From assembly GCF_041146395.1 (NCBI RefSeq), contig NC_090989.1, positions 277,666,343 to 277,730,342 of the forward strand: 64,000 bases of DNA, in the 5' to 3' direction. This DNA is from Eulemur rufifrons (taxonomy: Eukaryota > Chordata > Mammalia > Primates > Lemuridae). The translations under genes and the position numbers were made by a program. The notes beneath the pieces were generated by a model, which saw nothing but the letters and a program-made list of their open reading frames with translations, was not told where the DNA came from and ran no database searches. Positions 42,990 through 54,125 of the stretch are shown one piece after another. Within the stretch, counting starts at the first letter, position 1. Every line of letters begins with the position of its first letter.

Positions 42990-43105
42990 AAGGGCAAACT
43001 GGTGCTTCCTCATTCATTAGCTGGGTGCCCTTGGATAAGTGACTTGACTTCTCCAAGCTTCAGTTTTCTCATCTGTGAAACAGAGAATGACGGGGTCCTC
43101 TGCAG
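42990..43105 (+). mobile_element. MIR fragment
   Basis: 'tagctgggtgcccttggata', 'agtgacttgacttctccaag', 'cagttttctcatctgtgaaa'. Confidence 0.88.
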
Positions 43106-43530
43106 AGGTTCAAAGGCAGCGGCTCTTAACAGCCCCTGGGCCCTTAGACAGTCTGGGGAAGCCTACGGGCCCCTTCCCAGAGCAATGGTTTTAAATGCAT
43201 AAGATAATATACACAGGATTACAAAGGAAACCAATGTATTAAAATGTAATTATCAAAATAGAAAAATTTATGATGTAGCGGTCCATGTGCTTCTTTATTT
43301 ACAAATTAAACAGCAAGATTTGGTGGCAGGTCTAATAACCGCCATGATTTCAAGGTGGTGCTGAGCGTAGAGGGTTTTCTAAGAAACCTGCAGCAACTGT
43401 AGCGCGATGTGAAAACACCTGTGATTTCTACCGGTGACAGTGATGGGTGTCGCTAATACCACATTCGTAAAGGAAGGAAATGTGAAATTTCAGTTTGAAG
43501 GGAGCCAACATTCCTATTCGGGTGTAGGAG
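43106..43530. mobile_element. DNA transposon remnant, family unresolved
   Basis: 'cagcggctcttaacagcccc' at the left, then 'ggaaaccaatgtattaaaat', 'tggcaggtctaataaccgcc', 'cctgtgatttctaccggtga', 'gtcgctaataccacattcgt'. I know this block order as an ancient mammalian DNA transposon; the exact family is not certain. Confidence 0.6.
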
Positions 43531-43729
43531 CCCCTTTCTGGGGACTGCACCTGGGGCTGGGGACGGGAGCAGGGAGAGGCAGCAACGGGGGACAGCAGGT
43601 GGCTCGGGCTGGGCTGACGTGGGATGTGGGGGGCTTGGGCCCAGGGTTCTGAGTGTGAGTCCTCCCTCTGGCTGTGGCCCAGGTCTCTAGCAAAGACAGG
43701 TGATGTATACACATGGCAGTTGGCACCTC

Positions 43730-44000
43730 AATAACAGTGGTTAACAACAGCTCGTGTTTACTGAGTGCCCAGCGTGGGCCGTGGCTCATGCTGTCACATC
43801 TCGTTCTGTGTCTCAGTTAATACAGAGACCCTGCAAGATCTTCGCTGCTGTGATTCTCATCTTTCAGGAGAGTAGACTAGCACTCAGAGAGGTCGTGCCA
43901 CCTGCCCAAGGCCACACAGCTCAGGGTGCGGGAGGTTGGTACCAAATCCAGTACAGGCTAATTCCAAAGCCCATGCTCTTCACCACTTGGTGGTGTTTAA
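43730..44000 (-). mobile_element. MIR SINE, full length (reverse)
   Basis: 'ctcgtgtttactgagtgccc', 'gagagtagactagcactcag', 'cccaaggccacacagctcag', 'caaagcccatgctcttcacc'. Confidence 0.92.
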
Positions 44001-44009
44001 ATTGTTTAT

Positions 44010-44335
44010 TTTATAATTTAGTAGGTTTAAAAAGCATCTTATTATTTTATCTTTTAAAATATCATTTATGAAGTTGAACACTTTTCATGCTCTGGTTTAC
44101 TAACGGTTTTGCCTCCTGAGTGGGTTACCTGTTCAAGTCCTTGGCCTTGGTGCATGTTCTTCAGCAAATATATTAGGATCTGATGTTGTTCTTATCAGTT
44201 AGTACTAACTCTTTAAATAGTATTTAAAGAGATTTACTGCTTTCTGAACATTGAATATAATTTTGGCATCTTTGTTTAGAAATTCCTCCCGACTTGCCAA
44301 ACATATAAAAATACTCCAGCAATTGTTGTTTGAGT
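44010..44335 (-). mobile_element. L1 LINE fragment (reverse)
   Basis: 'gaagttgaacacttttcatg', 'ttcaagtccttggccttggt' and 'attcctcccgacttgcc' match the complement of L1 ORF2/3' sequence. Diverged. Confidence 0.6.
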
Positions 44336-44499
44336 CGTTTGCTTCTATGTGCTAATATTTATTAGCAGTAAGATTCATTACAAAATACACCAATGTCCGA
44401 GTCACCAGATGGCAAAGGAGCCCTCCCTGGGAACCATCCCTCTCAAACCTGCCGAGTCGCCAGGCCAGTGGGGACTGAGAACACAGGCTCCAGGCTGCC

Positions 44500-44625
44500 C
44501 CTTGGACATGCCGAGTCCTCAGTGTGGGGGCCCGGGACCCTGCATTTTACAGAGCCCCTCTGCTCTTGCTGAACACATATGGGTTTGGGAAGCAGCTTTG
44601 GGGGACCTCTGTTCTATGACACCAT
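44500..44625. mobile_element. Possible MER5/MER20-type hAT scrap
   Basis: 'gaccctgcattttacagagc' followed by 'ggtttgggaagcagctttgg' loosely resembles a hAT short element. Weak. Confidence 0.3.
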
Positions 44626-44684
44626 TTGTCTGAACAATATAGAAAGTCCCAAGTTCAGAATAAAGCATCTCAACGGTTACCAGA

Positions 44685-44919
44685 CTTCTGAGCAAGATTT
44701 CGAGTTGCAGACTCCGGCTCTGCCACTTACAAGCTGAATGTCCTTACACAAATAACTTTATCTCCCTGAACCTCAGTTTTCTCAGCTGTGGAATGAACAC
44801 AACAGACAGTATCTAACTCACAGGGCGGGGGTGAGATAAACGGGGGCGCGTAGGCAATGCACAAAATGCAGCCCAGCTTGTGGTAAGAGCCAAGTATGTG
44901 CGAGCTGCTATTGTTGTTA
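44685..44919 (+). mobile_element. MIR SINE, nearly full length
   Basis: 'ctccggctctgccacttaca', 'cctgaacctcagttttctca', 'gctgtggaatgaacacaaca', 'aagagccaagtatgtgcgag'. Its tail runs into the CTG repeat. Confidence 0.9.
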
Positions 44920-44952
44920 CTGCTGCTGCTGCTGCTGCTGCTTCTGCTGCTG
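44920..44952. repeat. (CTG)n trinucleotide repeat
   Basis: Seven CTG, one CTT, then three CTG. It grew from the trinucleotide tail of the MIR just before it. Confidence 0.95.
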
Positions 44953-45254
44953 AAATTGCCCTTGACATGGCAAATATTCAAGTGGCGCATTGCTCGAAGG
45001 ACTCTGGGACTTGGGTGCCTGTAATGAGCACATCTTTCATAGGGAAAATTGTCATGTGGTCACCAAACTCTCAAAACACAAGGCGCTTGGTTGAAGGCAT
45101 GCTGGGTCTGATTCTGGAGCAGGTGGGACCAAGTTGAGGTGACAGAATTAGCTGGGCTCCTGGGAGTCCCACTACAATGCCCAGGTGGCCTGGTGGACTC
45201 TGGGGTGGGGCCCATGTGATGGGTGGGGGCAGTGACTAGGATGCCGGGGAGGGA
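44953..45254. other. Unique sequence, no gene
   Basis: No recognised repeat or exon. Confidence 0.35.
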
Positions 45255-45345
45255 AGCAACATGGCAGAGCAGAGCCCCAGTTCTGCCATTTAAGAGCTGT
45301 GTGTGATCCCAGAAGGTACCTTAACCTCTCTGGTTAATCATGTAT
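45255..45345 (+). mobile_element. MIR fragment
   Basis: 'agttctgccatttaagagct' and 'ggtaccttaacctctctggt'. Confidence 0.7.
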
Positions 45346-45689
45346 ACCCTTCAGGGATTCAAAACCTAAAGATAAAATTACTTCAAAGGTTTGGCCAAGG
45401 GGCTGAACACATTTGGTAATTACTGCTTTGATTAACAGCACTTTGGTTCTGTCATGGAGTCCATTAGACTGGGAGCGGCTGGGAGTGCCTGGCAGGTGCT
45501 AGACGGAGGGAGAGTTGGAACGGGAGGGTGCCATGGCCGCTGACAAAGACCTGGGCCTCAGGGCAGGTTCTAGTCTCAGCCCATGTGAGGCTGCGGCTCA
45601 GCAGACAGGCTGTATCCGGCTCCCCCAGGCCTCGAAGATGCCAGGCTCGGAGCCCCATCGAATGCCGACATGACAAAGAGTATTCTCAG
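45346..45689. other. Unique sequence, no gene
   Basis: No recognised repeat or exon. Confidence 0.35.
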
Positions 45690-46610
45690 TTGATGTGATC
45701 TGGGACCAAAAATCCAGAGGAAGAAACTCAAATGTGCACAAATAATCATTTAGTAAAGTGGCCAGAGACAAGACCTATTTACCCTAATCAATACGTTCCT
45801 GTATTCCAGCCATACCCTGCCAGAAACTGTAATGAAAAAAGAGATGCCATTCCCAGAAGCAATGGAAAAATACTTAGGAATAAACTTAATGAGAAATGCG
45901 TGTGACCTATATAAAGACAACTACAAAATTTTATTGGTGAAATAAAAAGAGACCAGAATAAATGGGGAGGCATACTACGTTTCTGCATGGGAAGACCGAA
46001 TATTGTAAAAATGTCAAACCACCTCCGTGTTAATTTGCAGATTTAATGCAATACCAAACAACTCCGCAAAAGGTACTTGATAGAATGATTCTAAAATTCG
46101 TCTGGAAGAAACATTGATCAGAATATCAAAGAATATTCTGAAAAAGGAGAGCATTGATATATAACCTTAGTGAATATCAAAACCTATCATAAAGTAGCAA
46201 TAATTAGAACAGACAATATTGATGGGAAAAAAAGAAATTGATTTTAATGGATTAGAATAGAATGCATCGAAATACGTGTGAACACTTGTAAAAATTAAAT
46301 ATGATAAAGAAATCAGCCCCAATACAATGAGTGGGTGATGAGTTATTTAGCAAATGCTGTTGAAAACAACTGATCAGCAATTTGAAAAAATCATTTGTAA
46401 TTTAGACGCACCTCATACTTCACATCCAAACACACCAGCTACAAGAAAAATAAAGTCCAGAAAAGGACCAAATATTGGGAAATCTAGCAGAGAAAGGATT
46501 TGGGTACTTATTAGATCTTCAGAAGACTAATTTTAAATGAATTTATAGAATTTAAAATATACATATACACTAATTTGATGACTAAGTAAAATATTTGCAC
46601 AGGAACAAGA
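45690..46610 (+). mobile_element. L1 LINE, ORF2 fragment
   Basis: 'gcaatggaaaaatacttagg', 'aataaacttaatgagaaatg', 'tttaatgcaataccaaacaa', 'gaatattctgaaaaaggaga' are late reverse-transcriptase sequence of L1 in sense orientation. Many stops; dead copy. Confidence 0.85.
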
Positions 46611-46899
46611 ACCAGGACAGGAACAAAACGCTCAAGGAGACATTTTCCCTTTTTGTTTTAATAGTATTTGTTCAGTAAATAAAAATTCAGGGTAAAACTT
46701 TCCACAAATTGTGCTTCGAATGATTAAATATTATAAAAACTTAAATACGTATTGACACATAATCCCTTTATCTGCCATTGATCTTCTATTTTTAGAGTTA
46801 GAAAAACATTTAAGACAATCTCCTCTCCTAGCTATAATCCCTTATGAAGAACTTTGTTGATAAATGTTCTCACTCCTTTAACTTTTACAAATTTCTCCT
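46611..46899. other. A/T-rich sequence, probably L1-derived
   Basis: A/T-rich, no gene. Lies between a sense L1 and an inverted L1; may belong to one of them. Confidence 0.4.
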
Positions 46900-47600
46900 T
46901 GACTTCTCTTTGATTGTCCTCAAGGTCAGGGTCACCCTAAAAATCTTTTTGTTGAGGTCAAACTTTTAGTCAAGTGGACAACCGTACATGTACGGCGCAG
47001 GGAATGCCCTTTTCACCACCCATAAAAACGCAGAGCGTCCCCAGCACCCAGAAGTTTCCCTCTGGCGAGTCCCCACACCCCTCTCCTGGTTTCCACACAA
47101 ATCGGGTTACATCTGCCTGTTCTGGAACTTTGTTTACGTGGAAGCAACGGCCGGCTTCTCCAGCTCTGCGCTGGGGCTGGGAGCCGCAGCTCCGGTGCTG
47201 TGCTCATAGGCAGCTCAGCGTTCACGGCTGCGCACTCTCCCACCGTGTGAACGTACATTTTATTCATCCATCCTACTGCTGATGGGTTTGGGGGTCGTTT
47301 CCAGACTTAGGCTGTTATGGATAAGGCTGCAGTGAATGTTCTTGCACATGTCTTGCTGTGGACACGCAACTCATTACTCTTGGGTGACTCCTTAGGGGTA
47401 CGATGGCTGGGTTATAAGGCAGATGAACATACAGCTTTAGTAGATATGGACAAGCAGGTCTCTGACGTGGCTGTAGCTTTTTGCATCCCTCCAGCAGCGT
47501 ATGAAAGTTTCAGTTGTTCCACTTCGTATTGTTGGTCTTTTAGTTTTAGCCTCTCTGGTGTCGCCCTAAGCTTTAATACCTTTTGTCAAAGCCCTTTCAG
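46900..47600 (-). mobile_element. L1 LINE 3' region (reverse)
   Basis: 'gtcgtttccagacttaggct', 'gttatggataaggctgcagt', 'gtacgatggctgggttataa', 'tttttgcatccctccagcag' are the complement of L1 ORF2/3' end. Confidence 0.85.
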
Positions 47601-48099
47601 AGCCTCCAGCAAAGTTTCAGTTACGTTATTGCCTACCAAGCCATGCTGATGTTTGGAGGCACCAGAGGGAAAGTTTGAACCAAATTCCAGTGGTGCCAAG
47701 AGTCCATACCTGGGAAGCCAAATGTAGCATGAAGTCCCCGGGGTGGGAAGTAGGGAAGACACCGGGAAGCCCATCTGAGCAACAAGGACCAACCGAGGGC
47801 TGCGCTGGGCAAGCCCATGGATCTTGCCGCTGTGTCCCGGCCCCCTGCAGTGTGGAAGGGGGACAGCTGGTGAAAGGCGTAGGCGTGGAGGGTCACCTCT
47901 TCCTGCTCCAAAGAGGAGTAAGTGCAGACACACAGAACATGTCCCCACCAGCCACCGGCCACAGGTCCTTTCCCATCGTAACTCTGGTTTGTGAGGTCTG
48001 CTGTGGCCCCCGGCTGGTGGGCAGGGGTGCTGTGGTGCCCCTCCCTGCCAACACGGTCTCCCGCCCCACTCCCAGCCACTCTGCTCCATCCGCGGTCCC
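47601..48099. other. Unique GC-rich sequence, no gene
   Basis: A long plus-strand open frame crosses into the L2 that follows, so it is not a gene. Confidence 0.45.
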
Positions 48100-48445
48100 C
48101 CGTCCCCAGGTCCCTCCCTGTCTCAGGGCCTTTGCACATTTTGTTCATGGGGCGTTCTCTCCCCAGGTCTTTATGTGGCTGGCTCCTCCATGTCATTCAG
48201 CTAAAATGACATTTTTCCCCAACGGAGACCTACTCCGACCAACCCATCTAGAGTTACGTCTGCTTATTGCTTCCCCAGGTTTACTTTCTTCATCGCGCCC
48301 ATCAGCCTCCGAATCCTTCTTATTCATTCATGTGTTTTCTTGCTGGGGATCAAAATCCAGCGCGAGCTCCATGAGTGAAGGGGAGGGGAGCAACGTGTGC
48401 GTAGTGCACTTTCCGTGTGGAATGCGTCAATCCACAAATGAGTGA
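48100..48445 (+). mobile_element. L2 LINE 3' end
   Basis: 'tcagggcctttgcacatttt', 'atgtggctggctcctccatg', 'cagctaaaatgacatttttc', 'ctactccgaccaacccatct', 'gcgcgagctccatgagtgaa' match the L2 3' region closely. Confidence 0.92.
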
Positions 48446-48654
48446 GCGGATGGCGAGGGACCGGGTGGCAGCGGCGGGCAGAGGTGGTGATGGCGGTGAG
48501 GGTGGTGTGGGGAGGAGGAGGAGGTGCTGTGGGACAACCCGGGTCCCTCAGGCGTCCGTGTCTGTGGCTTGCTGATTCTCTCTGTGTCCAGGGCTGCGTG
48601 CTGCCCTCGGGGCTACCTCGGAGCGTCCTCCAGTCCACAGAACACCCCAGAGCC
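48446..48654. other. Unique GC-rich sequence
   Basis: GGA/GGT-rich at 48470-48535. No gene or repeat recognised. Confidence 0.35.
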
Positions 48655-48900
48655 CAGCCCTCCGCCCAGTTTAATATGCAGCTTAAACTTTACACTGCCT
48701 GTGTAAACATCTCGGCACCTCTCATCCATTCTGGGCCTCACCAAAAATAAAAATATTTTGGTAATGCAAATAAAAGCAAATATTTGACACCACTTGGCAT
48801 TTTTCAGTGCATTAATTAGCAATTTGCTGGATAAATATTGCTATATAAACCAACAATCACTTCCCAATAATTAAAAGCCACATCAGATGTTATGGGAAAA
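48655..48900. promoter_or_regulatory. Candidate conserved non-coding element K (octamer-bearing)
   Basis: Sharply bounded A/T-rich, non-repetitive block. Has a perfect POU octamer ATGCAAAT (48764-48771), with 'taaaaatattttgg' before and 'gcaaatatttgac' after. Further cores: 'gtgcattaattagcaatttg', 'gataaatattgctatataaa', 'cccaataattaaaagcc'. Enhancer role inferred. Confidence 0.55.
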
Positions 48901-49049
48901 GCCCCTGGTGTGTGCTCTAGGAGGAGGCCGCAGGCAGGAGAGACCCACCCGATCCCGGGAACCCGGGCTGCTCAGTGCCCCTTAGGTCACTGGAGCAAAT
49001 GTGAGAAGTAGTTGGCCACGGTTTGTGATGAGAATGGGAGTCGGCCTTG

Positions 49050-49290
49050 GGTAGTGGTTGCTGGTGTGGGCTTGGCAATCCAACAGACTCAGGGCAGGGA
49101 GCCCCAGACCAGCCACTCACCGGCTTTGTGACCTTGGACAGGGCACTTCTCTCTGAATCTCAGGTCCTCCGTCTGCAAAATGGGTATAATAAAAGTTCCT
49201 ATCACAGGATTGTTCTAAGGATCAAAGGATGGAATGGGTGTGCTTAGCACATGGTGCACACTCAGCAAACATGGGCTGTTGGTTGTTATT
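49050..49290 (+). mobile_element. MIR SINE, full length
   Basis: 'ggctttgtgaccttggacag', 'gtctgcaaaatgggtataat', 'gattgttctaaggatcaaag', 'cacatggtgcacactcagca'. Confidence 0.93.
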
Positions 49291-49929
49291 GTCGATGCTG
49301 TTTTCCCTCTGGGCGACATGCTCTGGGTCTGATCTCTTTCTGCCCCACGTCTCCTACCGTTAAGCTCTTACCCAGCGCCACTACCCGAGGAAGGTGGTGG
49401 ATTCAATCTTTGCCCATCACCTCTTTGCTCAGTCTCTCTCCAAAACATCTTCCTGGCCTCTGAAGCGAAATGCTAATGACCAAGTGTGCTTGGCTGGGAG
49501 GGCAGGGGTGGCCCCTGGGTGGGGAGCTGCAGGGCCAGGGCTGCAGGGCGGGGACCCTCTGCCCTGAGCTGTGTGGTCTCAAGCCTGGGAAGTCCTGTGA
49601 TTCGGGAAGATTGGCCTGAGCAGGCTGAAAGGGGCGTGGACGGTCAGGCTGCAGAAGACGACAGCAAACCGAGACTTTTTGTTTAACTGCTGCCTCCCTC
49701 CTCCCATTCCTGCTGAAATTACTGCGGGGATGTAAAAACACGGGGGCGCGGAGGACGTGTGCCACCAGAAACACAGGGGAGGATGACACTGATGCATTAG
49801 GAACTGGGAGAATTTCTACAGACACTGGAGGAAGCTGCCCGGGGAAAGGGCACTGGGACGCGCAGTGTGAGCAGGAGGAGCCGTCCTGGAGGAATTAGAG
49901 CTTCCTGTGATCTCACAGCTACTGCGTGC
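49291..49929. other. Unique sequence, no gene
   Basis: No recognised repeat or exon. Confidence 0.4.
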
Positions 49930-50130
49930 GAGACCCTGGGCTGGAAAAGTCATGTGCATCGTCCCACAGTAACCTGTCCTCACAGCACGGGGGCGAGGTG
50001 CTGTCCTGACCCTGTTTTTGTACAAGAGGAAGCCACAGCCTGGGAGTCTATCACTTGTTTATAGCTACTCGGCTAATAAGTGGCTGAGCTGGGACTTGAG
50101 CTCGTGAACCCGTGTTAACTCCAGGCGAGG
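49930..50130 (-). mobile_element. MIR SINE (reverse)
   Basis: 'cagtaacctgtcctcacagc', 'tttttgtacaagaggaagcc', 'agctactcggctaataagtg', 'gctgggacttgagctcgtga'. Confidence 0.85.
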
Positions 50131-50849
50131 GGGAAAGCGAAGGGGAGCCCATCAGAAACGCACAGCCCTCCGGAGCACAGGAAGGCAAGGCCTGAAGGTG
50201 AGGTGGGCTGAGGGGCAGCAGGTGGGAGCAGTATTTGAAAGTGCCTCCTGCCGCAAGCCGCGGGGCCAGCCCTCGTGGGAGGCTGGCTCAGCAGAGGAGG
50301 TTGCAACCTCAGCTGGGTGGTGGTGTGGCTGCCGCACCAGGTAGGGAGGGAGGGCCACACCCCAGCCACCTCAGAACTGCACCAGCTTCAGAACCAGGCT
50401 CACTGGCAAAGTGAGTGTGACACTCCCGTCGGACACGTGCCTCAGCGCACCACCTTCTCATTCCCCTTAGACTACAACACTCAGAAATAGCGAAACCCCA
50501 AATGCTTCCCTCCTCTGGGCTCTCCTGCTCCCCTCGTCGGGACCTGGAAGACTAGCGTAGGGTTCTTATCTTGACCCTCGGGGACGGACACATGCTCGCC
50601 ACGAGGGTGAGTGGATGGGGGACAGCCACGGGCCACGTGAGAGACGCAGGGGTTCCTCGTAAAGGAATTGATGCAAACATTCCTCCCCCAGACAAACTTC
50701 CCGCTGCAATCAGCAGATATCTTCAGAGAAACCTCCAATCTGTGTGCCCACTGAGATTCAAGGGGACATTGTGTGTCTAAAAAAGCTATACTCTGACATT
50801 GGAAAAGACTGTTTTTAGCTGAAAAGTACAATTGCTACATCTCAAAAGG
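50131..50849. other. Unique GC-rich sequence, no gene
   Basis: The last GC-rich unique block before the L1 island. No gene or repeat recognised. Confidence 0.4.
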
Positions 50850-51269
50850 CAACGCAGGCAGGAAACAGCAGGTTGAAGACTGCAGAAGAATGGAATGGAG
50901 TTGTCCAAAAATGAGTCTCAAAACATCGACCCATAATCATAAGAAAGGAATAAAGGATGAATGTGCCTAGTGAAAAGTTACCTTGAAAAAAGATCCCATA
51001 AACAGAATAAAATAAACAATAATCAAAGGAATAATAAAGTAAAATTGCCCTTTGAACATGAAGCAAAGTTAATGAAGAGACCTATAACTAGGTGAAATAA
51101 TTAGATTTCAAGGACTAAGGGGAAAAGTCTTATACATATGCAGGCAGGAAAAAATTTGTTGTCAACTATATTGATTATAGAATAGATTTGGCTATGTGTA
51201 CAGAGGGCCAAAATAACAATGGCTTGAACAATAGAAAAATATTTCTTTCATGTAATAGTACAAAAGTAT
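50850..51269. other. A/T-rich sequence, unresolved
   Basis: Composition shifts to A/T-rich here. Likely old transposon debris; 51190-51290 ('caaaataacaatggcttgaa', 'aatatttctttcatgtaata') looks repeat-like. Confidence 0.4.
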
Positions 51270-52275
51270 GTGATTCTAGGTTTGCACGTGAACCCCGTTA
51301 AGTAAACCTGATCTACAGCACATTAAATAAAAACACTCCATGACCAAATGAGTTTTATTTTGTGAATGTACAAATTGTTCAGTATTAGGGAATATACTAA
51401 TACTACTCATTGTAGTGATATATCTAAGGGGAAAACCTACATTATCTTCTTCACAGATATCTAAAAGACATTTGAAAAAATTCAACATTCACTTTCGAAA
51501 GAAACACTTAATAAAATGAGGATGGGTGGATTCTTCCCTAATATGATGGAACATATCTGTGGTGGCACAAAAGTCAATGTCATGCTTTATGAGAAAGTGC
51601 TAGAAGTATCTCCACTAGTTTCCCCATCAAAATTGGGAGCAAGACAAGAATATTTCCTATCACACTATCATTAAGCATTGAGCTGAAGGTACTCGGCAAA
51701 AGAAAGAAATTAAAGGGATAAAAAATTAGAAATGGAAGTCAAACAACATTATTTGCTGATAATATGGCCATATATCAAAAAAACACCGGAGAATCAAATT
51801 TAAAACTACTATAAACAGCAGGATAATTCAACAAGGTGGTGGGGTGCAAATTGATATGTGGAAGTTAACAGTTTTTGTATATAAAAACAAGCAGTTAGAA
51901 GATATAATGGAAGAAAAGACCTCATTTATAATAGCAGGAAAAAAAATCCAGGAATAAATTTATCAGAAGGTTTGCAGAACCTGTAAGACAAAACTGAAAC
52001 CCTTCTAGGGATCTAAAGACTTAACCACTGGTAAAGCACACAGTGTTCTTGGGTAGGAAGAGGAAGCATCATGAACAGGCAATTTCTTCTCAAGTTGATT
52101 TATAAATTTAATGCAATCTCAAAGTGTCAATATGCTTTTTATAAAAAGAAAAACTAGACAATTGACATGAAAAATTTACATGAAAAAATACAAGAGTAAC
52201 CAGAAATACTGAAAAAGAATTTCTATAAAAGGTACTAACCCTACAGTGTTTAAAGTCCCTCATTGCTAAAAACAA
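51270..52275 (+). mobile_element. L1 LINE, ORF2 reverse-transcriptase region
   Basis: 'cccatcaaaattgggagcaa', 'gacaagaatatttcctatca', 'atttgctgataatatggcca', 'aaaaaaatccaggaataaat', 'tttataaatttaatgcaatc' follow L1 ORF2 order in sense. Broken frames. Confidence 0.9.
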
Positions 52276-52379
52276 GGCTATCTGGTCCTATCAGAGACAA
52301 ACAGGCCAAGAGACGAGAAAACAAATCCGAGATGTCGAGCCCACTATGGACAGAACTTTAGTGTCAGTCCGAAGTGCCA
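52276..52379. other. L1 junction sequence
   Basis: Between two sense L1 fragments; probably L1 but not placed. Confidence 0.3.
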
Positions 52380-53036
52380 ACCCAAGTAGAAATGTGTGGT
52401 AGAGAAATGGGTGACATTATGCAGTTAAAACCACAGCCAAAGTGGGAGATGTCATCGACCTGCTCTCAGTACTTCACTTCTCAAATATTAATAGAGAGCA
52501 AATAAATAAAAATAGGAGATCCAATTAATATCATCTATAAGCTTTTTTTGGTGACTATACAGCTGAGGTTTTTGCTACAACAAGAAATACATATTGCTTT
52601 CAGATGCCCATGTAACATTTTAAAAAATTGATCATTACCTTAGCCAGAAAGAAGACACAATATTTCCCCAAATGGAGAAATTGTACAGGCCACCATTTTT
52701 TCTGACCTCAATGCAATGAAACTAGAAATTAATTACAAAGAGAATAAGACAAATATCTTCTTAGAAATGAAAAATCACTCTGCTAACTAATTATTTTGTG
52801 AGCTAGGAAACTAGAGTGCAGTTGCAGAATATTTAGAAAATAAGACAATGACAAAACCACACATTAACACGTATGGGATGCGGCTATTCCTGTACTCACA
52901 GGATAATTCACAGCTTTAATTGCTTTTATTATTAAGTGAGCGAGAATGAAAATAAATGAGCTAAGCATCCAATGCAAGAAATTGAAAAAAAGAGCAAAAT
53001 AGAAAACAGAAGAAAGAAATTAATAAAGATAATAGC
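52380..53036 (+). mobile_element. L1 LINE, endonuclease/early RT region, left part
   Basis: 'aagaaatacatattgctttc', 'ctgacctcaatgcaatgaaa', 'ctagaaattaattacaaaga', 'gtatgggatgcggctattcc' match early L1 ORF2. Interrupted at 53036 by an LTR and continued at 53430. Confidence 0.8.
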
Positions 53037-53429
53037 TGTCTTAGTCTGTTTTGTGCTGCTATAATAGAATACCTGAGACTGGGTAGTTTATAAAGAACAG
53101 AGATTTATTTCTTGCAGTTCTGGAGGCTGGGAAGCCTAAGGTCAAGGGGCCTGTATCTGGCAAGGGCCTGCTTACTGGTCATCCCATAGTGAAGGTGGAA
53201 GAGAGTGTGCACAGGAGAGAGAGGAAGGGGGCTGAACTCATCATTTTATCCAGAACCCACTCACACGGTAACTAACTAACCTGCTTCTGTGATGACAGCA
53301 TTATTCCATTCAGGAGGGCTGAGACCTTGTGACCCAATCACAGCCTAGAGGTTCCACCTCTCAACAGTGTTGCCTTGGGGATTAATTTTCCAACACTGAG
53401 CTTTGGGGGACACATTCAAAACCATAGCA
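53037..53429 (-). mobile_element. MaLR solo LTR (reverse) inserted in L1, 5-bp duplication
   Basis: Runs TG...CA: 'tgtcttagtctgttttgtgc', 'gagactgggtagtttataaa', 'agttctggaggctgggaagc', ending 'caaaaccatagca'. The 5-bp duplication ATAGC lies at 53032-53036 and 53430-53434. L1 ORF2 sequence continues in order across it. Confidence 0.92.
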
Positions 53430-53730
53430 ATAGCTGAAATTGATGATTTAGAAAAATTTAAAAGCAGAGATTATCTAAAACCCAAATGCTGCTTCTTTAG
53501 AATCATCTGTAGAAGAAACAATTTTCTGGTAAGATGAATCAAAACGAATGTAAAAGAGAAGGCAGTATTATAAGTGAGAAAGCAGTCAAAACCGTAGATG
53601 ATGAGATAATTTTCAAATTATGAAAGAATGTTACATGAATAAATTTGAAAATCTCAAAATGAATAATTTTCTAGGAAAACATAAAGCAATAACACACAAA
53701 TATAAAAATAACAACCAAGTTTAGGATATA
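53430..53730 (+). mobile_element. L1 LINE, early RT region, right part
   Basis: 'gctgcttctttagaatcatc', 'aattttctggtaagatgaat', 'gaataaatttgaaaatctca', 'aataattttctaggaaaaca' continue the L1 interrupted by the LTR. Confidence 0.8.
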
Positions 53731-53734
53731 GGTA

Positions 53735-54125
53735 AAATCACTTGGCCCAACTGATTTTGTAGGGTATTCTTTCATAACCAAGCAAAGAGATAATTTCCTT
53801 TGTACCAGAGTATAACAGAGCCAGAAAGCTTCCCAATTCATGCTATGGATTTGTATGGGATCTGGATACTAGGTAGTGTGTAAACTCCATGAAAAACTCT
53901 GTTGGGATTTTGATTAGAATCATATTGAATCCATATATCAGTTTGGGAGCACTGTGAGATACTGAGTTTCTCCAAGTATAAAATGATAGATCCTTTTATT
54001 TATGTAGGATTTTTTTGAGTCTTTCACCAATCTTTAAAACTTTCTCCATAAAGTTCAAACATACTTCTTGTTAGATTTATGCTTAGATACCTTATAGGTT
54101 TTGTTGCAGTAGTGTTTTTTAAATT
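53735..54125 (-). mobile_element. L1 LINE (reverse), left part
   Basis: 'tctgttgggattttgattag', 'aatcatattgaatccatata', 'ttgttagatttatgcttaga', 'taccttataggttttgttgc' are the complement of L1 ORF2. Continues at 54925. Confidence 0.8.

Noticed and set aside
47675..48445. 256-residue open frame
   Set aside because: Its second half lies on an L2 3' untranslated end; frames on the opposite strand are also open; no protein-like pattern.
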